A DNA stretch of 64,000 nucleotides from Selaginella moellendorffii (GCF_000143415.4 NW_003314451.1:27472-91471); one strand, 5' to 3'. Positions 49,223 to 61,012 are shown, numbered from the stretch's first letter. Program-made: numbers and translations. Notes: generated from the sequence alone by a model not told the origin.

Positions 49223-50639
49223 TGGAGATCCATGCTGAATTTACCTTCGTAACTCCACTCTGTCATCCAACACGGTTGCTACAAGAAATGAGCATTGATT
49301 TCAGTTCAGCCATCCGCTCAAGGTGGCAAGATTTTTAAAATCCTGGCTATTTTCCTGATCAGATCCTACAGTGAAAGCTCTCACCAGTTCCTCTCGGACA
49401 CTTCTGTTAGTGGCTCAATCTCCCATCTGAGACTTTTGTGTCCAGCGGTGGATTTAAATGTCGAACAATTCGTCTTGCTTCAGTAAGTTCTCACCGAGTT
49501 TGACCACCTTATCAATTCATTAAAGATTTTATAGCTGCGCTATGCAGAAACTCATGGTTTGGATTTTATACCAGGGTCTCCAAGGAGAGTCATGGGTGAT
49601 GCAGCGCACTTTGGACAAGCATGTTGCTGTCCCACTGGGAAAGTCCCAGTGGTGAGCAAATTGAGCAATAGAAAGATTATATTGATAAGACAAACAGTTC
49701 TTGGCCAGTGTTGTGCAGCTGATGTCTAAGTAGATGGAACCAACTCACTCGATACAGCCATGCAATTCTCAAACAAGTTGAAAAATTAGCTGTTGATGGA
49801 TTTGGAATTCAAAGGAGGGGCACAGTAATTTGTGGTTATATGTTTCTTACTTAAAAGGGATAGTCTAAAGTTGAGTAACTTTGCATAAACCAACTCAAGC
49901 CAACAAGTCTTGGTGGGGAAAAAAAAAAGGATATTAGGGAAAGGTGTTCCTTATATCTTCCTCATGCCTCGGCCCTAGTGGTATAGCTTGTCTCTTAGGA
50001 CCTTCTAATGTCACTATCAAATGGTGATATACTTAAAAGTTAGATTAAAGAACAGTTCCAATACCAAATTGTAAGCAATTAATTTTTCATTCTACTTTAA
50101 TCACTTAACCACACCTTTGACCATTTGGAGGAGTCTCACTCACAACTTCCATAAATTTTATTTAGGACTTGGGGATGTACTAGCTTTGTAATATTTTTGG
50201 TCACTACACTAGGGGATTGTTCTTCTTCTTTTCCATAATCTAAGACTTTGGGACAACATTTTGAAACACTGTGGCCCTACATGAATTTTGTATATACTCT
50301 CATCACCTTCTACTTTTAGGTGCCCTAGCCATATGGCTAGAGCGAGGTTTTGATGAACTACACTAAATATCCAAGTAAGTAGTGCCACCCACACTTGGAT
50401 TAGGAACATTAACCATTTGATCTTCTAGGGGAGCTAGAGTTAGTTTTTGAACACTTCGCTAAGCTACCTTGTTTATCTGTCCATATTTACTCTAGCCTTG
50501 AACTCCTTAGTGATTATATTATCACGCAATGCATGGGTATGGCCTTCCTTGGTCACATTGGTCTTTCCTGGCTAAATTCGAATCCTCCCCTTACTATACT
50601 TTTAGAGCTCACCAAACCTTCTATGGTGTGAGAGATGAA

Positions 50640-51060
50640 TGCTTTGGACTTTCACTCTCGAACTTGGACTTGGACTCGAACTTAGACTCGGTCTTGGACT
50701 TAGACTCAAACTCAATCTCGGTCTCAATCTTGGCCTTAGTCTTGGTCTCAGTTTTAACTTCGGACTCTATCTCAAATCTATCTTGGACTCGACTTTGGAC
50801 TCCATTTTGGGTCCATCTAGGATTCCATCTTGGGTCCATCTTGACTCCATCTTGGACTTCTTCTCAAACTCTGTTTCAGACTCCATTTTGAACTCTTTCT
50901 TAAACTCCATCTTGGACTTCTTCTCAAACTCTGTTTCAGACTCCATTTTGAACTCTTTCTTAAACTCCATCTCGGACTCTGTCTTGGGTCCATCTTAAAC
51001 TCTTTCTCAGACTCCATCTCAAACTCTTTTTCAGACCCTATCTCGACACTTCCATGTGTC
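50640..51060. repeat. Degenerate minisatellite with a perfect 60-bp tandem pair
   Basis: The region consists of GACTC/GAACTC-CATCTTGG-type words. 50844-50903 and 50904-50963 are identical 60-mers. Because 60 is a multiple of three and few stops occur, long low-complexity frames exist on both strands; I regard them as non-coding. Confidence 0.85.
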
Positions 51061-52744
51061 ATGTGTTGGTCTTATTGTGTTTTTTTTCTAGAGACTCACT
51101 TATTGTTTACTTCGTGCTCGTTCCTCGAGCACTTTATTAGGAGTTCCACTCCCACTCTCAACTATCTATGTCAGAGATTTTAGTTTAATGTGTTACACTC
51201 ATTTAGCTTCTGCTTTCGCCACTACTATGTGGCATTCTTTTGGCTCCACTTTGGGGCTTAGGGATTTATATCTCACAATAGTCTAAAGTTTCTTATGGAC
51301 ACCTCTTCTTTATTAAAGGTTTCTCTTGAGAGTATGACCTTTTTATTTGAGGTTGTATTCATACCAAACTTAGGCTAGATACACACTATTTTCTCTTAAA
51401 GTTGATAATCTTCTTTTATTGCCAAGCATTTGGCATTGTAAAGGAGTTTTCACTCAATTCATTGGCCAGCTTTGGTGGCAATATGTCCACCCTCCTATAT
51501 TCTCTTGTTTACTAACATGTGGACACTTTTGGGCTTCTATATATACCATAGATGCTTCAACTCACAAAGGAGAGTTTTTTGCCTATGCTTTTTGCACTAA
51601 CTATTCATATTCATCTCTTGACTAGATTTCTTGGGAGATCACTCTATTCAAACCTAAGAATGTCTAACCCAAAATATTCAAATACCTTTAATTGATTGAA
51701 AAAAATGGTGCACTTTTGTTCATAGCCATTTCCCTTTATATTTAAACCCTTATAAATTATTTTTTGAGTTGTTTTTTTTGGTTGTTTACAATCCACTACA
51801 CTTCTTTATAAATTCACACCCTTATGAATGGAAGTTAAGAACTGTAGCTCTCTCTCGAGCCTCATAGTTAGAATAAATTGGACCATCATATTTCAACATA
51901 TAATATTAACCAACTAACAAAGTCAGACCTAAGACCACTCTAATACCAAATATAAAAATTTTGAATTTGAACTTCTCAAAAGTTACTTAATCCAACATTA
52001 TTTAAACTAACACTATCCAAACCAAATGATGTTTAACCCTAAGTATCTTAAGACCTTTAATCAAATCGAAAAAGGGTGCACTATTGTTTATGGGTGTTTT
52101 CTTTTATACTTAGATTCATATGAATTATCTCTTAAGCCATTTTCTTTATTTTCTTACAAATATAAAGAGTATAGATATGATACTATATACTAATATTAGC
52201 ATAATGAGATTTTAATTTTAAATTCAAACCACTCCTTCTTCTCTCTTATATATAATCTATGTTTATTTAGTATGGCTTAACTTGAAAATATCATATTCTA
52301 TATTATATGATAATACTAATAATACCATATTTTCTTACCATTCAATATAAAATAAATCTAAAGTCTATTGTGATTTAGAAGAGCTTATTTTATTATTTAT
52401 GTAATATAATATTTCATTATAAACAAAATAATAATAATTCATATTATATTTAGTTAATTTTTTTATAATGATCATTTTTAAAATGCTAAGAACAAAAATT
52501 ATATATTATATATATATATATATGAAATGTAATACATATTTAAATTTCGAACTATATTTTTATTTTATTATAAATTAGAAGTTATAACATTTAGCTATTT
52601 TTATTGATATTTGTTTTATTTTTATTTTTTGTGTAAGATAATAGTGTAGTCAAATGAAAATCTAAATTTAAAGTCATCTTAGTTTTTTAGTTTTTTATAT
52701 ATAAAAGGTTTTACAACTCTCTGTTTTTCATATTATTTATAGAT

Positions 52745-53611
52745 ATGAAGTATTTTTTTATTTTATTCTTTTTTACATTTTTAATTAACATACAGATAAG
52801 TTTTGCTCCAAAAAAGTTTCCTCCAACATTTGGAAGAATAAATATTTTAAACCAGGATGATATTACAAAAATTATTAAAACTATTCATGGTTTAATCTTT
52901 ACAATTGATCATGCAAAAAATAATTATATTGTTCAAACATTTAGCGAACAAGCTGAAGTGATTACATCACAAGGAATTGTTGATTTAATAATTAAAGCTA
53001 AGCCAAAATGTGATGGTGACGGTACTGAAACTATTAAAGGTATGAATTTAATACTAGGTTTTGAAAGAATTGTGAGTAGTACTGTTGCTATTATTTCTGA
53101 AAAACATTCAGACTTTTTTCAAAAAGAGACTGATAGATTTTCTATACAGTATAAACTTAGAGAAAGGTCTGAACTTTTATTAGAAAAAAGACATGAAAAA
53201 TATCATACTTTATTTTTAGATTGTCGTCTTGAAAGTAGCAATTTATATTCTGGTTTTAAAATCTATAGAGATCAATTTTTAAGATCACCAAATAATAAGA
53301 ATAGTTTGTTATTGGATTCAAGATGTAACCTTATCTTATATTCAAAAAATTTTAAAATTTGGGAATCGGAAACATCAAGAAATACATATAACAATTGCTT
53401 TTTATTATTAATGTTAAACAGTAATTTGGTTTTGTTTTATGGTGAAGAAATTATATGGGATACTAAAAGTTTTTGTAAGGAAAGTCATTGTACTTTGATA
53501 TCAGTTTTTACTATTCAAAATGATTGTAATTTAGTAATTTATAATGCAAAATATCCTAATATTGTTTTATGGTCATCTAAAACTTCACATCATAAGTTTT
53601 GTTATATTTAA
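52745..53611 (+). CDS. Predicted secreted protein with C-terminal bulb-lectin-like domain, copy 2
   Basis: Intronless, 288 aa, paralogue of 46236-47102. Signal peptide MKYFFILFFFTFLINIQISF. By eye about 30 replacements separate the two proteins, of which roughly 25 fall in the first 130 residues (for example DDITKIIKTIHG against HDIKTIIGAIYG), and only about five in the C-terminal 150. The third lectin block QNDCNLVIY is intact here too. TATA box and leader are conserved. Both being full-length and open argues for recent function. Family and function are unknown. Confidence 0.75.
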   Translation: MKYFFILFFFTFLINIQISFAPKKFPPTFGRINILNQDDITKIIKTIHGLIFTIDHAKNNYIVQTFSEQAEVITSQGIVDLIIKAKPKCDGDGTETIKGMNLILGFERIVSSTVAIISEKHSDFFQKETDRFSIQYKLRERSELLLEKRHEKYHTLFLDCRLESSNLYSGFKIYRDQFLRSPNNKNSLLLDSRCNLILYSKNFKIWESETSRNTYNNCFLLLMLNSNLVLFYGEEIIWDTKSFCKESHCTLISVFTIQNDCNLVIYNAKYPNIVLWSSKTSHHKFCYI

Positions 53612-53869
53612 GTAAAAAGCCTTATGGTTTGAATATTTACTTATTATATTAAATAAAATTTAGCTAAATAATAATAACCTATCATTTGTGATCTGCTTTG
53701 AAGTAGTGGTGGAGTTGCTATTATTCTTTTAGATGTATGTAAATGTATACTTTTTTCAAATACCTGTTGCTCCTACTAATAATAATATAAAAGTTTCTTA
53801 ATGTTAACTGTTAAAAATATTTGATAGATTAATTTCATATACATATGTTCTAATCAAGCAAAGCTAGTA
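53612..53869. other. 3' flank of lectin-like gene 2
   Basis: AT-rich, matches 47103-47349. Confidence 0.5.
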
Positions 53870-54029
53870 GAAGCACCAACAAAAAGAGCAGCAAGGATCT
53901 CTACTTAGATAACAATCCACTGTTGGCAGCATCACTATTGTTGCTGGAAGACAATAATGATCCTTGGTTACTACACAAGCTCAAATTCTTGGTGGAAACA
54001 TTCCTTGGCACTTTGATAGTGAGGCACAG
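53870..54029 (-). pseudogene. LRR receptor fragment, copy 2 (left part)
   Basis: Matches 47356-47520 (CLTIKVPRNVSTKNLSLCSN and SNSDAANSGLL-like text), then ends abruptly; the missing right part resumes at 57535. Confidence 0.6.
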
Positions 54030-57000
54030 ATATACAACTTTAATGCTGGAGGGCATGTTCTGTGGTGGTCTAATATAGATTTTACTGAATAGTGGGAGCA
54101 ATGACAACTTTGTTTTAACAAAGTTTGTTATGGAGCATGGCTTGGTCAGACGAGGAGTTCTTCCATACATAGTGGAAAGTGCAGCTACCTCTACTTAGCA
54201 TTTCAATACTTGTGTCAAGGGGCTGGAAGTGTTGGTTGGCAAAACCACACTTGTGGAGACTTTTTATTTAACGGATATCCATTGTGTGGATTTCATTCTT
54301 GGGATGTCATAGTTGATGAAGGTGGATCCAAAGATAAAGTGAAGTATTAAACATGTCTCATTGACGTACGGTGGTATTAAAGATGTGTAGTTTCGAGAAG
54401 GAGTTCAACCTTCAGTTGTTATGCTCTCTACTACATCTTTGAAGCGGGCTTGTCGTAATAGAAAAGCACTTTCGAGTTACTTGTTGTTTGTTCATGACTT
54501 GAGGAACTAAGGCATGTGTGGGGGAGAAGCAGCAATATGGGATGTACTTGACGAGTTTTCTGATGTTTTCTATCTAAACTTCCTCATGGGTTGCCTCAAT
54601 TACGAGGTGTGGAGCATGGGATTATGTTGAAGCTGGGGACATAGCCAATTTACTAGCATCCATTTCAGTTAAGTTATGCAGAGAAGCAAAAAGTTCAATA
54701 ACAAGTCAAAGAGTTACTTGAGTTTGGATTTATTCAGCCAAGTAAGTCTCTGTTTGGTGCTCTGGTCTTGCTTGTGAAGAAAGACAGTTCAATGCGGATC
54801 TATATTGACTACCTTGCCTTGAACAAAAAGATAATGAAAGATAAAATGCCGATGCCACATGTGGATGATATCCTAGATAAGCTTAGTGAAGCATAAGTGT
54901 TTACCAAGATTGATCTGAGGAGTGGATATCATCAGATTGCAATGGATGATGCGTCTATCTCCATGATGGCATTCAACACAAGCTTCAAACATTTTGAGTT
55001 TATAGTAATGCCATTTGGTTTAACGAATGCACTAGCCATATTTACTCAGTTGATGACAGAGGTATTTAGGCGTTATTTTCATGAGTTTGTGGAGATTTTT
55101 TTGGACGATATTCTTATTTTCAGCAAGAATATGGAGGAGCATAAGGTGTATTTGAGTAAGGTTCTTTTGTTACTCCATGACAACAAACTTTATATGAAAA
55201 AGACAAAATATGAATTTGCAAAGTTGGAGGTAGAATATCTAAGCCATATTATGACATCTAAAGGTGTCAAGACAAATCCAAGGAAGGTGGTTGTGGTGGA
55301 AAATTGGCCTATACTAACTATAGTGGCCAAGTTACATGGTTTTCTTGGTATGGCTAGTTACTATTGATATTTCTAGCATAAGTTTGTAGAGGTGGCTATT
55401 CCTTTTACACAATTGTTACGCAAGAACGTGTCATTCGAGTGAAAGAAGCCACAAGAGGAGAGTTTTGTGGCGCTGAAATGATTGTTGAGCGAGGCTTCAA
55501 TGCTTCACATTGCTGATCCATTGAAACTTTACGAGGTGACATGTGATACAAGTGGTTATCCACTGGGAGGAGTTTTCATGCAAAAGAGACAGCCTATTGC
55601 ATATGAAAGTCAAACTTTGAATCCTACGGAGCAACATTATTCCACATATGAACAAAAGTTACTCTCTATTGTTCATGCTTTGTGGACATGGCGGCACTAT
55701 CTTTATGGTGCAGTGTTTGTGGTGTTGAAGGATCACAAACCATTTGTGTATCTTTTCATACAAAAGGAGTTGAACACTAGGCAAGCTCATTGGATGGTCA
55801 AACTCATGGAGTTTGGGGAGTTTTCTATTAAGCAAAATTAAATGTGGTGGTAGATGCTTTATTTTATGGTCATCATGTGACGGCATTACAAACACGGTTT
55901 TATCATCATTTGAGTAAAGTGGTCAACAAATTTGGGTAGTTGGTTGAGCATGCTCAAGCTCAGGATGTTGAGATGGCTTCTTTGCAAGACTAGATGAAAA
56001 CCCCTTTCTCATTGGTGGATGGGATTCTTTATTGCAATGGCTGTGTATATTTGCCATAGGTGGATACGTTAATTACTCAAGTTTTATCCCACTATCATGA
56101 TCGTCCAGAAGTCTATCATTTTGGGGGGAAGAAAATGTATGAGTTGATTAAGAGCAATTTTTATTGGAGGAATATGAAGGTTGATATCCTCGAGTATTGT
56201 GAATCATGCAAGCTCTGTCAGTGGGTTAAGGTGCCATAGAAGAAGTCGGGAGGACTTTTGCAACCTTTACCTATTCCTCAGAGCCATTGGTGTAATATCT
56301 CTATAGACTTCATCACTTATTTGTTACAAACACAGAGATAAAAGGAGTAAATATGGGTCATAGTGGATCAATTGACAAAATATGTGCAGTTGTTGGCTCT
56401 TTGGAAGACTGTTACTGTCTCAAACTTGGCTGCAGTTTACTTGGAGAAGGTTTTTCCTGATTTTTGTTTGCCAAAGGACATCATTAGTGATCGAGATTTA
56501 AAGTTCACAAGTGGATTTTGAAAGAGCTTTGTGAAGACTATGTAAGTGACTTTGAAACTCTCAAGTGGAGATCATCCTCAAATGGATGAGTGAACTAAGC
56601 ATATGAATCAGGTGGTGGAGGATATGCTACATTATAGCATTGGTCAAAGGCAAAGATAGTGGGATTTATATCTTCCGTTGGTGCAATTTGCTTATAACAA
56701 TAGCCAACACAGTGGAACCAAGCTAAGTCCTTACTTTGCCATATTTAGAAGGCATCCCTAAGCAATAACAGAGTTGGGATTGCATTTGAGTAAAGACATT
56801 CAAGATAAACTTGATTATGAGATGACTGATTTGGCCACAAAACTTGATGAGATTCTGATGGTGTGCAAACGGAATTTGTAAGCAGCTCATGATAGAGTGG
56901 AAAAGTTTGCTAATGAGTATCGCCAATTTCGGGAATATAAGGTAGGTGATCTCGTCTTTGTGCGAGTGATTTTTTCGTCAAGTGAGCGGCGGAACACCTT

Positions 57001-57534
57001 GGTGCCTTTACGGATAGAGAAGAGTGATAAACTTTCCCATCGATATGCTAGTCCATATGAAGTGTTGGAGCGCATTAGTAAAGCAGTTTATCGGGTGCGG
57101 CTGCTAACTGGGGTGAAAATTCATCTAATATTTATGTTAACCAATTGAAATATGTACTATCTTGGAATGACAAACCCAATACTTCCTTAATGTATATAGC
57201 TATGGAAGATGGATTAAGAGCTTGAGCAGGGTTCCCTAGAAAGGGTGACCACCAGTACAACTTGTCCTTGGGACAAGGATTTTGTTGGGGGGGAAAGAAT
57301 TGCTAGATGCCAATTTTGCACGTGGTCAAAAGGAGGCTCAAAGTTATATTAAGGCATGTTAGGGTAAGGGATTTAATCTACCCTAAAGTTCACACTGGAG
57401 CAAGGGCACAATAAAGTTTTTTAGGTAGCTCAAAGGTGGTTGGGTGGTGAGGAACCTCAAAAAGAGGCATAACATAGTCTAGGAACATTAAATCTTTATC
57501 TTTTTGTGCTGGATCATAACACTTGCCCAGGCTG
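54030..57534 (+). mobile_element. Degenerate Ty3/gypsy retrotransposon
   Basis: Plus-strand pol in broken frames. 54540-54890: N-terminal RT (EFGFIQPSKSLFGALVLLVK, KKIMKDKMPMPHVDDILDKL). 54891-55370: RT core FTKIDLRSGYHQIAMDD, MPFGLTNALAIF and FLDDILIFSK. 55480-55841: RNase H (CDTSGYPLGGVF, EQKLLSIVHALWTWRHYLYG). 56030-56540: integrase with H-H-C-C (CESCKLCQW) and core ISIDFIT and ISDRDLKFTS. 56660-57130: integrase C-terminus (YNNSQHSGTKLSPYF, YKVGDLVFVRV). At least ten stop codons, no gag, no recognisable LTR. Ends in a purine-rich GGGGGGGAAAG at about 57285. It lies inside the LRR fragment. Confidence 0.9.
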
Positions 57535-57700
57535 TAGAGGAAATCTCTTTGGAAAGGCACTTACCCAAAGAGAAGATTGTTGCCAAGATTGAGATGAGAG
57601 ATGTTGGAGAGCGCACTGCAGAAAGCTTAAATCCTCACAAGCTCTGGCGATCACACTTGCATCTTGTGGGACGTGGAGGCACAGAAACACCTCGTGCAGT
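57535..57700 (-). pseudogene. LRR receptor fragment, copy 2 (right part)
   Basis: Matches 47550-47710 (GAAATCTCTTTGGAAAGGCAC and beyond). Together with 53870-54029 it makes one LRR fragment split by the gypsy element. Confidence 0.6.
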
Positions 57701-57749
57701 TTGGTTTTGAGTCGTCCTCGGGCACACATCTGATATCATGAGGTGAGAC

Positions 57750-58420
57750 TGACTACGAGAGATGCTTTTTACCAGATTCAAGCACACGAGTTTGTGGCAA
57801 ACTGCAAATTATTCGAACTAGATGGCATCAAGAAAACTCCTGCAACAAAGCACACGCTCATCCTCATCGACATCTGTGGCTGCGACATGGAAGAGTCAAA
57901 GGACGAGACTGAGAGCTCTTTCAACAAAGGTGAAGCCTGCATTGCTATTGCTCACGCCCAAAAACTCGTGGAAAGTGGAGTTAAGGCTATTGACATCGGA
58001 ATAGTCACACCGTATGCGGCCCAGGTATCTATATATTGTTTCAGGGTTTGTGTTGTCTCTAAGTTTCATGCAATGCAGGTGAATGTTATGAGACGCATGA
58101 GAAATGAGGAACAACGTTTACTGGAAGTGGAAATCAGCACTATTGATGGTTTTCAAGGCTGGGAGAAGGAAGCAATGATAATTTCCATGGTTCGCTCCAA
58201 CAATAAAAAGGAGGTGTGATTTTCTTGTTGAGGTAGCAGTGAGACTAAATGCTTTTGCTTTGAGTGACAAGCAGAGGATGAACGTTGCAGTTACGAGAGC
58301 AAAAAGACAATGCTGTGTCATATGTGATTTGGACACTGTGGGAAAAGATCCATTTCTCAAGCGGCTTTTGGATTATTTTGAGAATATTGTTATGGTCTTT
58401 ATTATCAATGACTTAATTGT
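57750..58420 (+). pseudogene. Helicase 3'-end duplicate, copy 3
   Basis: Third copy of helicase exons 13-15. The motif [20 protein letters not shown] stays readable, but the Gly-Arg of motif V is changed (GFQGWEKEA), a TGA follows KKEV in place of the donor context, and the last acceptor with the codons GFL is deleted (TTTGCTTTGAGTGACAAGC). Non-functional. Confidence 0.92.
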
Positions 58421-59208
58421 GGTAAGCTCCTCGTTTCTCGTTTGAGACACATTGCCACGATCAATCTCATTGTTGCACTTGTGCTTAGGGATCTATTTCA
58501 AGCTCTTGATCCTTGACCAGACGTGTTCTCTACCTTTCTTTTATCTATGATATTTGGATTAAAAGCTTTGAAACATTTTAAGTTTGGTGTTTCTATTACC
58601 ACCTGCTTTCTAGTGCACCAGTAGTTCCACATCACATGCTCCAACTAGTGAGCATTCGTGCAGCCTTCCCCTCTATCACAAACCCGCTGCTGCAACCCTC
58701 TGATTCATAATCGGGAGCATCTGACAAAGTACCATCTCTAGGAGGTGAACCCGGAAGTGATGTCTACAATACGCTCTCGACCTCATACCATCACCAGGTC
58801 GGACGACAATTCCACATCACCTCCGGCTCTGCCATGAAGGAAACAGAGACAGTAACACACCTCCTGAAAGCTTGCCCTGCACACACAGAATTCCGCACAC
58901 CCACGTAGCTCCATGCAAGTGATGTATTTGACGAGAGTTGCTGCTGTGTCCTTATTTGCAAGGAGTGTGGGTGTCTCCGCGTTCCAGTCGATGTACGCCA
59001 AATACATATTTCACATGCAATGCAGGCAATCGTAATGCGAGATCTCGAACAAGAGAAGACGAGCAGATAGGGCAAATGAGCCGAGCAAAACAACAACGAA
59101 GACAGCACGAATAAATCCAAATTGCATTTTTGCATCCATCAGTCTCGATGGGCACCGCAATACTCTCAAAAACAGCATATAGACACTGCTTTTTTCTTGA
59201 GTTGGAGC
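58421..59208. other. Flank of helicase copy 3 with LINE-like scrap and small inversion
   Basis: 58421-58790 repeats 43922-44290. 58835-58902 repeats 48990-49058 (KETETVTHLLKACPAHTEFR). 58903-58995 is the reverse complement of the following part of copy 2 (about 49064-49115 plus extra sequence). 58996-59060 returns to direct orientation. Confidence 0.65.
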
Positions 59209-61012
59209 TGTTGTCAATCTATTGAATTGTATTGCAATGAACCACAAGAAAAAAAACCGAACGTGTCCCCCAACATGATGTGTCAGCCACGTGGTTGTCC
59301 GTGTCTTCCCCAATGGGAGTATTGAGAGGGCTGTCCAGAAAATTATGCTTTGTTCTGGAAGAAATCTTGTGATTGTTGCTCAAGGCAATAATACCCATGT
59401 AAGACCGCTTTCTTTCCCTAGAACTTTGTATCCGTCGAGCTGCTCCATGTAGATGTTTTCATCGAGCTCGTCATTCAGGAACGCTGTCTTGACATCCATT
59501 TGGGTGCGGATTGACCAGTATACTCCAGCTACTTGCTAGTAGCCTTTTACTAGCGTATGATCTGGGTTGAGCTTGATAGTGGGAATCCACATGGACTTCA
59601 CCAATTTTCTCCCGGCCGGAGCTGCTTTCACCAAAGAAAAAGGATGGTTCTTGACGAAGGAATTGTACTCTTCTGCAACCCATTTGTCCTTGTCTGGCAA
59701 GAGCATCGGCATAGCTGCGAGGAACTTCTACGCCAGCTAGCAAAATCTCGATGAGACTTTGTTGCAAGCATGGTTTCGATGCTGGTTGATCTGCGTCTGG
59801 GCACAGGCAGAGGTACTGCAGGTTCCTCCGGGCTGCATCGTAGAGTGGTCTCTGGATCAGGATCAGGGTGAATTGGTTCAAGAACCGAAGGAACCTGGTC
59901 AAGAACAGGGGAAGTCAGATCTTGAGCGTCCTGGGCTGGGAGAATGAAGTGTCCCTACCCGAAATCCAGAAGGCTGGACGCCTGTGGAAATAACTCCAGG
60001 CTGAATGTGGTTACAACCAGGCCCAAAACATTACATTATAAGCCCGAAGCATGCTATTTGCCCCATCAATCAGGCTCTGGTTTTTCCTCTCAACCATTCC
60101 GTTCTGCTGCGAGGAATAGGGGTTCCCGTTGAATCCCATGTTTCTGGAGGAACATGGAAAATTCGCGAGAAACATACTCACCACCTCTATCTGAACGAAA
60201 CCGTTTAAGTTTCTTGTTCGTCTGGTTCTCAGCGAGAGCCTTAAAAATCTCAAGCTTGTTGAGAGCTTGAGATTTGGACGTCAAGCAGTAAACAAAAGTC
60301 TTCCCGCTGTAGTCAAAGTGATAAAGTATTTCGAGCTCCCAAAAGAAACATGAGGGGAAGGACCCCAAATGTCACTATGCACGAGCTCTAATACTTCAGA
60401 AGCTGGAAATGGGATATGATGCTGCTTGCCGAGTTGACAACCTGGGCAAACGGAGAGTTTTTCCAAGGTCTCAAAACTTGGAATCCATGTGATCTTTGGA
60501 GAGAGCTCGCGTGGCCAAAGCTCTAGCTGATCGGTTTTGGAAGCCACGAACGTAAGGAACTGATGTGGTTTGTCAACCACTTCGACTGCTCGTATGTGGC
60601 GTCCACATATCACAAGTGTTTGGCATGATTCGTTTTCTTGCAATGCGGGCAGGGTCAAATTTCCTGGTCGTGCTGGAAGAACTCCCACTGGAACGTGACG
60701 ATTTCTTCTTGCCTGGCCTTGCTGTAATGGGAGGGAGCGAGGTGGGGAAGGAGGAGGAGATGGCAGAGAATTTGGAGAATTTTCCGCCATGGGAGGTATA
60801 CTAATCCATTCTCCTTGCTCTAATTTGCCTTGTGATGCAGCTGCTTGAGCATGGCAACACATCCTATGCTGCTCTCTCCATCTCCTAGTCATCCTGGATC
60901 GTACTGCTATGATACCATGTTGTCATTCCATTGAATTGTATAAAATGAAATTGGATGAACCACAAGAAAAAGAACCAGACGTGTCTCCCAACTTGACATG
61001 TCAGCCACGTGG
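59209..61012 (-). mobile_element. Degenerate, internally shortened Ty1/copia retrotransposon
   Basis: Minus-strand element. Terminal direct repeats of about 90 nt: 59209-59294 and 60918-61012 (both start TGTTGTCA on the plus strand and reach GTCAGCCA). Next to the 5' one, 60911-60917 reads TGGTATC on the coding strand, the start of an initiator tRNA-Met primer site (TGGTATCATAGCAG). Coding pieces: pre-integrase zinc region CPGCQLGKQHHIPF; integrase LVHSDIWGP, RSDRGGEYVS and NGMVERKNQ; then the start of RT, IRTQMDVKTAFLNDELDENIYMEQ (cut), near 59430-59510. Frameshifts separate these; most RT and all RNase H and gag are missing. Confidence 0.85.

Larger units (their letters stand above)
48452..52690. 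other. Duplicated flanks and AT-rich region
   Basis: 48452-48900 repeats 43922-44290. 48960-49060 is a LINE-like scrap (separate entry). 49225-49530 recurs at 61035-61345 and 49558-49830 at 44300-44580. 50640-51050 is a low-complexity minisatellite. 52060-52690 is the upstream flank of lectin-like gene 2. No intact gene. Confidence 0.55.
52060..54029 (+). repeat. 2-kb duplicated block containing lectin-like gene, copy 2
   Basis: Corresponds to 45560-47620. At 54029 similarity stops inside the LRR fragment, where the gypsy element begins. Confidence 0.8.

Noticed and set aside
50529-51062. Overlapping open frames on both strands rich in Leu/Ser or Lys/Glu
   Set aside because: Minisatellite with few stop codons; repeats explain the openness.
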